Shown here one piece after another: positions 11,311 to 22,237 of a stretch of 64,000 nt of DNA (positions are counted from its first letter, which is position 1; each line of letters starts with the position of its first letter). The stretch is from assembly GCA_027924645.1 (NCBI GenBank), contig BSBN01000213.1, forward strand, positions 38,008,501 to 38,072,500, in the 5' to 3' direction. The DNA is from Cunninghamia lanceolata (lineage: Eukaryota > Streptophyta > Pinopsida > Cupressales > Cupressaceae). Under the pieces are notes generated by a model. That model saw only the letters and a list, made by a program, of their open reading frames with translations, was not told the DNA's origin and searched no databases. The translations under genes were made by a program, and so were the position numbers.

Positions 11311-12775
11311 AAAATTAAGTGGGAGTATGCAAGACATGCCCATAGAGCTCGATGGTTGGACTTGCAGTTCAAGTTATGCAAGGACACATTTCCAGTTGGT
11401 ATCATTGTTTCAGTCGTTGACTTTGTAGAGAACTACAGTCTACAGCCACAACGTGAGGTGCAATCACAATATTACAACTCCACACAGGTTTCTATATTTG
11501 TGCACATCGCATTTATTCATGCGAATGATAGTACAGAGGATAACAGAAAGATCATAAGGGAGTATAATTTCTATATTAGTGATGATCGTACACATTCTAC
11601 GGAGTTCGTGCAAGGTTGCTTTCAGGTGTTCTACAATGATTTGGCTAGAAGGGGCATATCGTTCAGTCAGCATATCATATGGTCAGATAACTGTGCGTCA
11701 CAATTCAAGAACTCACAGAATTTCTATTGGTTGAGTAGGAGGCATAATTTTACAGGTATTCAACATATGTGGAACTTTTGTGAGGCCAGGCATGGAAAGG
11801 GGGAGCATGATGGTGCAGGAGCATGTATCAAAAGAGCCATAGCACGAGAAGAGTTAAAGTATAAAGACAATGCAAAGTTGACAGATGCAAAATCGATTGT
11901 CAAGTGGTGTAATGCTTCCATGGGTCCAGGTAATGAAGGTAAGTCTTTAGTTCATAGATTTTTTTGGTTGATAGATGATACTAACATTGCACCATATGAG
12001 GATTGTTGTACACTGACATGATCAAATGAGATGCACTCTTTCAGAAGCTCAATTGCAGGTTCATGGAATATCCATACACGAAAGATGTCATGCTTTTGTT
12101 CTTCTTGTACAATTCAAGTCTGGGATGAGTGCAAGTCAAAGGAGTGGGTTGACGAATGGCAGTTAAGTTATCTTAGCCCACTTGACACGTATCGACCCTC
12201 GACGGCACTGGAACTAACAGATGGAATCATCAATTGACTTTGACCACATATCAGATTTAGTTCAACTAGGTAATATAGGGCACGTATATGCATCTAATTT
12301 CATCTAGTTCAACCAGGTAATGTCATCTTACTTTGTAGTGTTTTTGTAATGTTGACTAATTTCATCTAATTTGCTACACATATCAATGTAGGGCACGTAT
12401 ATGCAGTTATTGTAGATGAAGATAATGAAGAGGGAACATATTATTACTTATGTCGTGTTGAGACCAAAAAGAAATTGGAGGCCCCTGTTACAGATGGAGA
12501 AAACATCGAATACCTTACAGGCTCAGTGGTTATTACTAGAACATGGCTTAGAAGGTACCCACATAAGAGTGTTAATATTTGGCTATTTCAGGACTTTGAC
12601 ACGCATCAGAAGATTCTTCATTACTCGAACCTTGTCATGGCATCCAATGTTCATTTGATAAAGTATCAGGGTAGACCTTTGATCAAATATTGTGGAAGGT
12701 GTGTGAGTTTGACCATGAAGCAATACTTGACACAATAAAGAGTAGAGCAGACCCGGATGGTTCATTGAATTAATT
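11311..12775 (+). pseudogene. DDE-type transposase-like gene, 5'-truncated and broken
   Basis: The coding frame is readable from 11311, just after an in-frame TAA at 11308, to a TGA at 12019-12021. It continues in the same frame to 12237. After a probable intron it resumes near 12388 and ends about 12775. Candidate catalytic acids, counted from 11356, are D22 in VVDFVENY, D111 in WSDNCASQFKN, and E150 or D152 in HGKGEHDGAGACIKR. The later MHSFRSS and SCFC segments also match my memory of a widespread but poorly named eukaryotic family of RNase-H-fold transposase-like proteins. That family assignment is recall, not a search. The start of the protein is missing or lost upstream. Damage includes the TGA at 12019, frame breaks near 12220 and 12690, and a duplicated GGGCACGTATATGCA around the intron. 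It is likely the mobility gene of the host transposon. Confidence 0.55.
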
Positions 12776-13485
12776 TGTAAGTATTCACATTGATTTTTTA
12801 AAGTCATGTTACATTGAGTTGTAAGTATGCACATTAATTTGTAAGGTTTGTCTTTTTTTTATTTCCTCCTGCATTTTTACACATATGTACACATTTTTAC
12901 ATCATCATGTTATGCATTTTTGGTGTCCTGCTCCTGATGCGACCAAACTCATAACTCACCCTACTTCCTCTAAACACCATTTGATGATCTCTCCAACACT
13001 CTGGATCCAGGGCGCCCAATCATGATGATGACCTATATACCATTCTCCCAAGGCGCTCATAATGAATGAAAAGAAGACCAAGGGCACCCAAGCTTAATAG
13101 ACTTATTTCTTTCAATTTTGATGATCCAAACTCTTGCAATACGACATCCACTTTCATGCCTTTAGATCTTCCTTCAAATACAGGGCACCAAATCAAGTTG
13201 AAAAATCTACATAAGGGCGCCAAAATGGATGAAAGGAGACATGAAATGCGCCTTAGGACTCCATGCTAAGGTTTGAGCCATGATGATGAAATTTAGAGCT
13301 TTTTCCTTTCCTATGCGCTCATCTAAGATGTTTGAATGATAAGGAGCGCCTTGACCTCTATAATGTACATTGGGCACCAGAATCAAGGTGATTTTAAGTC
13401 ACTTTGAGTCATTTGGGGTCAGTTTGAGTCTTTGAGTCATGTTGCAAAAAAGTGTCAATGTTGTCAAGTTGCACAAAGCAACTTT
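12776..13485. other. Non-coding stretch left of the tandem array
   Basis: No gene is recognised. A TTTTTGGTGTCCTGCTCC stretch near 12917 resembles the start of the array at 13490. The two are separated by about 550 bases carrying GCGCC words, which suggests the array's first unit was interrupted. Confidence 0.4.
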
Positions 13486-15628
13486 TGCATTTTTGGTGTC
13501 CTACTCGTGAAGTGACCAAACTGACTATTCCAACGCGTCTGAATGGATACATTTATGCTAGGCATGGTCCTATTTTTCACCCAAACATGTCGAAATAGTC
13601 TAAGCTACATTGTACCGACGATATCCCTGAAGAGTCCAAAGTGCAAAAAGGCAGCAATCTTTGACGAGATGTTACTCAAAAACTATGTCACTTAGAAACA
13701 TTCCATCTAAGGAAACGCGATCATGTAAAGTGCCTCTACAATAACCTCTCTCAGTTTTTTATATCTCTGAGGCATTTGCCCGTGGTGAAAGGTTTTGTGC
13801 TGCCCCAAAAATCATCAGAAGGAGGCAGTGTAAAGTTGCAAAGGGGTGTAACTTTCATCCTGCTCCTGATGCAACCAAACTAACTATTCCAACGCATCTG
13901 GATGGGTACATTTACACTAGACATGGTCCTTTTTTTCACCCAAACATGTCGAAACAGTCCGAGCTACATTGTACCCACGATATCCCTAAAGAGTCCAAAG
14001 TGCAAAAAGACAGCAATCTTTGATGAGATGTTACTCAAAAACCATGTCACTTACAAACATTCTATCTGAGGTAACACGATCATGTAGAGTGCCTCTACAA
14101 TAACCTCTCTCAATTTTTTATATCTCTGAGGCATTTGCCCATGGTGAAAGGTTTTCTGCTGCCCCAAAAATCATCAGAAGGAGGCAGTGTAAAGTTGCAA
14201 AGGGGTGTAACTTTCGTCCTGCTCTTGATGCAACCAAACTAACTATTCCAACGCGTCCGAATGGGTACATTTACGCTAGGCATGGTCCTATTTTTCACCC
14301 AAACATGTCGAAACAGTCTGAGCTACATTGTATCGACGATATCCCTGAAGAGTCCAAAGTGCAAAAAGGTAGCAATCTTTGACGAGATGTTACTTGAAAA
14401 CTGTGTCACTTAGAAACATTCTGTCTGAGGCAACATGATCACGTAAGTGCCTCTAGAATAACCTCTCTCAATTTTTTATATCTCTAAGGCATTTGCCAGT
14501 GGTGAAAGGTTTTCTACTGCCCCAAAAATCGTCAGAAGGAGGTAGTGTAAAGTTGCAAAGGGGTGTAACTTTCATCCTGCTCCTAATGTGACCAAACTGA
14601 CTATTCCAACGCACCTGAATGGGTATATTTATGCTAGGCATGGTCCTATTTTTCACCCAAACATGTCGAAACAGTCCAAGCTACATTGTACCCACGATAT
14701 CCCTGAATAGTCCAAAGTGCAAAAAGGCAGCAATCTTTGACGAGATGTTACTCGAAAATTGTGTCACTTACAAACATTTTTTCTAAGGCAACACGATCAA
14801 GTAAAGTGCCTCTACAATAACCTCTCTCAGTTTTTTATATCTCTGAGGCATTTGCCTGTGGTGAAAGGTTTTCTGCTGCCCCAAAAATTGTCAGAAGGAG
14901 GCAGTGTAAAGTTGCAAAGGGGTGTAACTTTCGTCCTGCTCTTGATGCGAGCAAACTGACTATTCCAATGCATCCGGATGGGTACATTTACGCTAGGCAT
15001 GGTCCTTTTTTTCACCCAAACATGTCGAAACAGTTCGAGCTACATTGTACCCACGATATCCCTGAAGAGTCCAAAGTGCAAAAAGGTAGCAATCTTTGAT
15101 GAGATGTTACTCAAAAATCGTGTCACTTACAAACATTCCGTCTAAGGCAACGTGATCATGTAGAGTGCCTCTACAATAACCTCTCTCAGTTTTTTATATC
15201 TCTGAGGCATTTGCCCGTGGTGAAAGGTTTTCTGTTGCCCCAAAAATCGTCAGAAGGAGGCAGTGTAAAGTTGCAAAGGGGTGTAACTTTCATCCTGCTC
15301 CTGATGCGACCAAACTGACTATTCCAACGCGTCTAGATGGGTACATTTACGCTAGGTATGGTCCTTTTTTTACCCAAACATGTCGAAACAGTCCGAGCTA
15401 CATTGTACCCATGATATCCCTGAAGAGTCCAAAGTGCAAAAAGGAAGCAATCTTTGATGAGATGTTACTTGAAAACTGTGTCACTTACAAACATTCTGTC
15501 TAAGGCAATGCTATCACGTAGAGTGCCTCTATAATAACCTCTCTCAGTTTTTTATATCTTTGAGGCATTTGCCGGTGGTGAAAGGTTTTCTGCTGCCCCA
15601 AAAATCATCAGAAGGAGGCAGTGTATTA
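13486..15628. repeat. Tandem array, about six units of ~360 bp
   Basis: The landmark CCTGCTCCTGATGCGACC (with variants) recurs at about 13497, 13857, 14217, 14575, 14934 and 15294, giving a period of 358-360 bases. Units also share GACTATTCCAACGC, AACATGTCGAAACAG and GAAGGAGGCAGTGTAAAG. The last unit ends at GGCAGTGTATTAAG near 15628. Units differ by scattered substitutions, many at CpG. Short ORFs repeated on minus come from the period and are not taken as genes. Confidence 0.9.
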
Positions 15629-18600
15629 AGTCAGGATGATGAGGTTAGTGGTGTTTGAGTTTTAGAGCTCCTTGATGACTTGATCCTGATAGTGGGCGCA
15701 TAGAGGAAGGAATGATTAAGGTGCACTTTGATAATCATTTCACCCTAGGTGAGCGCCTAGGTAGAATTTGGAGTGGAAGCCTCAAATAATACCTTAGATT
15801 TTTAGATGCTTATTTTAGCTCAAATCATCATTATCTTGCACCTAGAGTTGGAGTCTAACTGCCTAGGAAGTCAAGGAGCATTTCATCATCTGGAGAATCC
15901 CAAACATGCGCCTTGAACAAGTGATGCTACAAGTGGTGAACAAAATGGGCGCCTTGAAGAATTGAGCCCTCTAAGACATCTTGCAATTGCCTAAAAGTCC
16001 AAAATTTACACAAGTGAGTTAAGGTGCCATTTTCCATCTCCAGAGCCTTCTTTGAGCGCCTTAACATGGAGTGAATGTTTTAGTCTATGAAAGATTGTAC
16101 CTAAAGAATATAACAACCCCTTGAGTCACTAGGATGAACTAAGTTAACAAAATGAACTTCATTGAGGGAGGCACACTTGTGAATCTAGACAACTCTAGTT
16201 TAGCACCTAAGAAAAAGCATGTTTAGATCCATAAGTTTGGGGAGTATTGAGTGAGGTAAGTCTTCATGAGCATATACAATGACTTAAATCCATCAATGAT
16301 GAAGTAAACGCTTATTTGAACTAAGGCGCAATTTCACTCCTCTACAATCATCTTCTGGCGCCTTGAAAGCTAAGTGTTTGAAACTATCATGATTTGTGTC
16401 TAGATGAGGAAGTATCTATAATGAGTTGAAGCCACTTGAACAGCAAGCATGAAGGGAGCATCCAAACTTACCCAAGGAAGCGCCTAGAGGAATGGAAGTT
16501 GAGTTTGAAGATAGATGACCTTTCAAGTGCACTTGCCCTTGAGTGATAATTTGATTTGGCACCCTTATGTAAATTTAGATATGATCTAGCACTTTGAGGT
16601 TGAGTGGAGTAATCTTGGCACCTTTGTGTGTTGTTTTATACCTTGATGAGTGCCTTGGAAGAATGGACGTTTACTCACCCTTGAGCACCTTAGTTCCAGA
16701 GATTGAGTTCGAAGAGTAATACTCCTCAAAATTCCTTTATGAGAGCGATGAAACTAAGTAGCATAAGAGATGATAAGTGTAAGAGCTTAGGGACTCAAGG
16801 CGCATTGTAGGGTCAAGAACATCAAGTTTGTGCACCTAAGGGGAAAATCAAGCTTCAAACACCTCATCAAATGGTGCCTTGGTAGAGGAGTTGCCAAAAA
16901 GACCTTAAAATTGAAAATTTGATAAAATAACTCACATTAGGAGTTTAGGCGCCTTTCCAAGATCAAGCTTTCATATAGCGCCTTGAGTTGTTACTTTCAT
17001 ATTAGCACCCTAGCATAAAGAAGAAGTCCTCAAATGCGCTTTAAGGGGGAAGATTGGTGATGGGAGTAATTATGAGCGCCCTAGAGTGTTTGAAGTGGGA
17101 AGTAGTAAAGGATAGCGCCTTGAATGAGTTTGAGCACCTCGAAGAGGATTGAGCGCCTTGATAAATCAGAGGATTGAGCGCTTAAGGGATAATAGGATCT
17201 TTTGAGACTATTGGTAAGTGTTTGGAATCATTAGAATTTTGAAAATAAGATAAAGACCCTAGGCGCTATCTCCTACTTGGAACATCACACATGGGAACAT
17301 GGAAACTAGATTGATTGAAGGAATGATACTTTAGCGCCTTAAGGGTGTATGAGTCAAAATAACACTAAATTGGTGCCTAGTCCAATTGATTGAAATCATC
17401 TTGGGCGCATTTTCTTGCTTTAGTTGGGTTTAACTTATTTTGGCGCCTTGGTGAGAAGTTCTCTAGATATGAGTTAGAACCATCAAAATAATAAAACTTG
17501 CCAAGAAAGAGATAGGCATTTTTATGAAGTTTTTCCTCAATGTTGAGTTCCTAGGGGGTAGATTGCTCAAGAGAGGCTTAGATACTCTATATTTCACTCT
17601 ATTGTTGACTTGTCTAAAAACAATGGAAGCATAGAATTATCAACTTTTAAACCTTCAAACTCACTATTGGTGAGACAACATACCATCGGTGAGCTTAAAA
17701 TTTCATCGGCCGATAGGCCGATGCCACCATAATTCTGTTTGATTTCACTTCTGACAAGCATCCCATCATTGACTCTTATTGGTCAGGCATACCACTATCA
17801 ATGGCTTTATATCCTTTCACACCGATGTCTTTGTCACTCCGATACGAGACTCTAAGTCCCTCACCTATCGGTAGGACTTAATACCATCGGCACACTAAAA
17901 AACTCTTCTACCGACACATCGATCTCATGAATGACAACCTTCGAACCACACTTGTCGGTGAGACTCCAAACATCGGTGAACTCTAATCTCATTGGGCTGA
18001 TACACCAATGGATTTTGACTGTTAATGTGACCCCCTTCATCGATGAATCTCTCAACTGCTCTTCCGATGTGCAGATGGGATTATCTTCTGATACACCGAT
18101 GTCTTCGACTTTGAACCACACTCATCGTCAAGACAGACCACTATCGGCAAAGCCTAACCAAGGTCTCCCGATACGCCGATACGACCAACTCTTGACGTCA
18201 ATACAAGGTTCTTTTGCAGGCAAAGGGCGCCTAGGCTTATGGGGCTCAATTTAATGTATTTATTGAAAGCTCAAGGTGAATTGATGCTTATTGAAAATGC
18301 CACTTAGTCCTTCATTTGCATTATAGGCACCATTTCCTATTGATGTATATACTCCTCCTCATGCTAGGGTGGCATAATGAAGTGGTTTAGACAATAGGTG
18401 CGCTTCACTTACCAGAGGCTTGTTCTCCTTCCACCTTAGGTGCACTTTTATGGTGGAATAGGTGTCAATGGGCGCCTTGTCTTAAATGAATTTTCTCTCT
18501 AAGTTGGACGCCCTTTTGAGGCTTTATGAGTTGCAAATTGCACCTTAACCCTTCATGCTTGTTGCTCAATGTTTGAATGTTTAAGAAAGTCTCCTTTAGG

Positions 18601-18650
18601 TGCTCATCTTAATGACTTTTTCTCAAGGCGCAATCATCTTAATGACTTGG
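15629..18650. repeat. GCGCC-word tract: irregularly spaced short-word repeats
   Basis: The words GCGCCTTGA, GGCGCC, AGCGCC and their decayed forms recur dozens of times at irregular spacing of about 30-120 bases in otherwise unrelated AT-rich sequence. The same vocabulary occurs at 12960-13400. There is no fixed period and no coding signal. Confidence 0.7.
17690..18190. repeat. CCGAT/ATCGG-word cluster
   Basis: About 500 bases in which ATCGG, CCGAT and CGATG recur on both strands (for example CATCGGCCGATAGGCCGATG near 17703). It is embedded in the GCGCC tract, which it replaces over this interval. Confidence 0.65.
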
Positions 18651-18953
18651 ATATTCATCCTAGTGTTTCAGGATATCAGGCTACCAGACTTAGTCATTTT
18701 CAGGATCTCAAACATAAAGAATAACATGATGATTCATTTTTTTTTAAAATACAACTTTTATCTTTTAGTTCCAAAATGAAGTTTAGGTGATACTTGAATA
18801 ACAATAGCTAGCTTATTGGATCAACAAACATCCTATGTAATACAATCAGACTTTAAATATTTGAAGTAGCCATCTACAAATATCCATTCAAACGTGGATT
18901 TATAATGCAAGTATGGATGCCATCAATAAAAAAGTTTTGTATTAACCAAATAT

Positions 18954-19098
18954 CCATATAGGCATACATCAATATTTGTCGATATAAGTATAACATATAT
19001 ACAAAATAGCCATATAGGCTTACAAGAATGCCATATAGGCATACAATGTCAACTATGTATAATACAAAATATATGTCCACAAATGCCATATAGGCATA
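18954..19098. repeat. Four copies of CCATATAGGCATAC
   Basis: The copies start at 18954, 19010 (one change), 19031 and 19085. They lie just past the stop codon of the minus-strand spliced gene, so they would be in its 3' UTR. Confidence 0.7.
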
Positions 19099-19121
19099 CA
19101 ACAAAGGAACACAATAAAAAG

Positions 19122-21207
19122 TCATTCCCCTCTGGCTGGTGAAGAGAATAAATCACGAGCAGCCTTTGATCTTCTAGGGGATGGAGATGCACATGTGGGT
19201 GGTCTACTACGAACCCAAGGGCTACTCCTCCTATTTAGGTCTTCATGCATCTTTACCTGTTACAATAAAAAGTATAGACATTAATATATAGAAATTACAT
19301 GTTATAAAAAATGAAACATTTAACAAAATAATCACTTACCGCTAACATATAAACTGTCTCCTCGCTTGCCTCAGTAGTAGGAATAGGCCCTGGTGATGTC
19401 ATGTCCTATAGAAACCATCCAGATAGAAATTAAACTTCAAATCAATAATCTTTTGATTTTTCAAAAATAGACAACTATAACAATGAATGTAAATTGAAAT
19501 TTACTAATTTGCCTCATACCCCTGTCAATGCCATGAAGCTATGAATCGTAGAGGCCACACCCTACTCCATTGCCCTATGAACATGGGGATGTGTCTCCAC
19601 AGCCTGCATCATCTGGAAATAAAACAACATTATTCAATTACGAAAACTATAATAGTGATGCAAATCATGGCTCCTAACATACACACACGTTCATCTAAAC
19701 ATGGAAGTACACACAATAAAGCACACAAATCACATACAAAAATTTAGTAAGTACAATTCATTCATTAAACTATTTATTTTATTACCTCCGTAAAGCTTTG
19801 AAGTCCACCACCGCTGGCAGGTGTTGCCGTGAAATCTATAGTATTAACCTATTGAACATCCAAAATCAGATATTAGAATACCATTCATATAACAATGCTA
19901 TTCACATGTAATATTTATAATTGTTTACTAGTTACATACCTCGACAGTAGATGATCTAGTGAAAAATGCAGGTGGAGAAGCACTGAAAATTGCATCGATG
20001 CTATGACCTTGAAATTTCATTAAAATTATCAATTTAAATTAGTTAATCTTGTATTTCAAAAATGAAATTTAATAAATTAAATTCAATAAATTTGCTAATA
20101 TTTACCTGAGTATCAAGGCCAAAAGTCTCACTCAGGAGGGTATCTGTCATCACCATCTGCTCAGCTACAGATGTAGCCTGTGCATCTGCGTCCTGACTAT
20201 CCATGGGGTCATAACCACAGGCTGACCCGCAAGCCTGGCAAGTATGGGGTGGGAGCCTACTCCTCACACTATCTCCCAACCCACTCTGCGTTGCAGGACC
20301 GACATGCTCTATGATGCTCTGGGTCAAGGCATTAATCGACTGAAGTGTATCGACCTCAACACTCTCCTTCACAATGGAAGGGATAGAAACATACTCGTGG
20401 GCTAGTCTACTGATTACTCGTCTCACTACCCGCTGTGGGTCAAGACGTGCCCCTAGTCTATCTTGTGCTGACCCCCCACCTCTACCCTGGAAGTCCCGCA
20501 TATCAAAATAGTTTGGCACTTTATTGAGGACAAACTCGCAGTAGAGTTTCCTCAAAAAGTATTTCAGGACCTCATTATTATTGCATGGAGGATGGTCAAA
20601 AACCATCCACCACCTCTGCCTGAAATTGTCCCTTATCACTTGGTTGTTACACCAATGGATAGGGAACCTCTTGCATGTAATGGGTGGAGGTTGATTTGTT
20701 TGTGGGTTTGTAAAAATTGAACACAAGTCTAATTTTATAATTTGTAATTTTTTGACATCTTGGTATGACAATTTGTCTGCATAGTAATCTCTAAACTCTC
20801 TTTTTATCCATCCAACTAGTTATTTGCTTGCTAATTGAATCTACATTTGATAACATAGACTCAAGAGATTCGGCAAGTGTGGACCTATGCAAGGTTGAAG
20901 TGGAAGGATCTTTCAACCTTGCAATTATATCTTCAATTTCCTTTTTGTTGTTTTTAATTTGCCCTATTATATTTTCTTGTGTTCCAGGGGCATGTCGAGG
21001 AATGAATGGAGGAGGTTGATGTTCTACAGGTATTTCCTCAGGATTTTATGGATTTTGAGGAGGAGGAGGAGGACGTGCATTAACATTTCCTGACAATTAA
21101 CGAAATATACATCAAAAATCAACAAAAACCTACTTATTTAGAAACAAATTCAAACAAAAAAATAAATATAACTCACCCCTTTGGCATGCTCGACGTCGTG
21201 GCTGCAT
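19122..21207 (-). pseudogene. Seven-exon unknown gene, probable transposon accessory protein
   Basis: Exons inferred from GT-AG sites and continuing frames: 21207-21177 (ATG), 21089-20106, 20007-19940, 19848-19786, 19612-19520, 19405-19340 and 19256-19122 (TGA stop). Exons 4 to 7 are exact multiples of three and join in phase 0. The product would be near 480 residues: a basic start (MQPRRRACQRG), a proline-rich stretch, a charged helical segment, a central region with RQRWWMVFDHPP, then a Ser/Pro-rich tail ending SPARGE. I do not recognise the family. Damage: stop at 21046-21048, one-base frameshift near 20820, a phase break between exons 2 and 3, and TAG at 19562-19564. It converges on the plus-strand transposase, suggesting a second protein of the same element. 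A captured host gene is the alternative. Confidence 0.6.
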
Positions 21208-21254
21208 TTTGGCGATGAATTGATAAACTTTTTGTGTTGTATGATGTTTTGCAA

Positions 21255-21387
21255 AACGCGAGCGCGCTTTCGAGGGTTTGCAAGCCGCGGGTTGAGAGGA
21301 GAAAACAGAAAGAAATGAAATTGGAAACCTTTTTTTTAAAATTTATAGTAAGTAATAACGCGAGCGTGTTATAACGCGCTCGCGTTA
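21255..21387. promoter_or_regulatory. CpG-rich AACGCGAGCG motif, three copies including a perfect inverted pair
   Basis: AACGCGAGCG occurs at 21255-21264. TAACGCGAGCG at 21356-21366 faces its exact complement at 21377-21387 across 10 bases. It lies 50-180 bases upstream of the minus-strand gene's ATG in otherwise CpG-poor DNA. It may bind transposase or act in the promoter; this is inference. Confidence 0.5.
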
Positions 21388-21427
21388 TGACTTAATTTTT
21401 TTGAAATTAATTTGGCCACTTTTTGGC

Positions 21428-22237
21428 CCCCCATCTTCTTGCACTTACCCGTAAATCCATGAGAACTATGGAATATGACGGTGATTAAAAACCAGTCAAA
21501 GTCGTGAAGACTAGAACATTGATGTTGTCAAGACTATATAAGTTGACCAAGTCAAACTTTAGGAATATGATAGTATCCAAGTCGAGTTGGGGTGGGTGAA
21601 CATTATGACAATGTTCATTACAAACATCAATTTATATTGAAACCATGGCCATAGTAATGCATATGTCTCTGTATGCATTGTCGGTTCACTGTATCTAGAT
21701 TGCACAACTTATCAGAAATCATACTTAGCTAGAGGGTATCTAGGGTTGTATGATTGACAGAGTTGTGTAGGATACAACACTATGTACTCGGAAAGGCAAA
21801 TTACCACTGGTCACCTTTGGTCTATATTCCTCGTGAAGGGTAGGGCCACTTCCTATGTGGAAGATGTGTGGGAGACTGCCGGTCTGTGGATGGAGGTAAA
21901 TCATTGGAAAGATACTCTTTCTCTAGCACAAGACATGCCGAGGCTTGCGATAAAAATGTCAGATTTTCAGATGCAGTATATCTTTGAGACTTGTATTTAT
22001 TGAGACTATGTAAAACATTATCTAATGCAGATATTTGTAATTGATTTACTTTTGTAAACATTGTACTTGAGAAAGACAATATGGTTTATTGTATTTTGTA
22101 ATGTGAAATCTTGTAATTGTAGTTACTTGATTATATGTTGAATAAAAGAAAAAATTTCTCTATCTCATTTTTACCTTGTTAAATTACGCATGGCAAATTT
22201 TCTGATTTTACTATGTTTTTAGAACGTGGATGTTATA
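21428..22237. other. Right arm of insertion C: non-coding
   Basis: No coding region is recognised. It ends in GGATGTTATA at 22228-22237, next to the GAAAC duplication. It is probably the end of an LTR. Confidence 0.45.

Larger units (their letters stand above)
11263..21427. mobile_element. Probable two-gene DNA transposon inside insertion C (ends uncertain)
   Basis: A broken transposase-like gene on plus near the left end and a spliced gene on minus near the right end point towards each other, with about 6 kb of repeats between. This layout resembles two-gene cut-and-paste transposons. The boundaries are tentative: GCCAAAAAGGGGTC at 11263-11276 is the near inverse of GGCCACTTTTTGGC at 21414-21427 (12 of 14), but I could not find a matching target duplication. 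Confidence 0.4.
8376..22237. mobile_element. Insertion C: 13.86-kb composite with LTR-like ends
   Basis: It is flanked by GAAAC at 8371-8375 and at 22238-22242, a 5-bp target duplication inside the gag of element B. It begins TGTTACATCC and ends GGATGTTATA, an imperfect terminal inverted repeat (8 of 10) typical of LTR ends after a C-to-T change. I find no second LTR copy, no primer site and no gag-pol. The simplest reading is a long solo LTR (roughly 8376-11260 and 21430-22237) that later received a DNA transposon. A single unusual element spanning all of it cannot be excluded. Confidence 0.6.

Noticed and set aside
14468..15015. Similar 62-residue ORFs on minus
   Set aside because: They repeat because the tandem unit repeats; frames differ between units and no known motif is present.
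13486..15628. CRISPR-like array
   Set aside because: Units are 360 bp and continuous, without short repeats separated by unique spacers, and the DNA is eukaryotic.
11263..21427. GCCAAAAAGGGGTC / GGCCACTTTTTGGC as certain terminal inverted repeats
   Set aside because: Only 12 of 14 bases match, pairing does not extend, and no target duplication was found; kept only as tentative boundaries.
8376..22237. Insertion C as one complete LTR retrotransposon
   Set aside because: No second LTR, primer site, polypurine tract or gag-pol could be found inside it.
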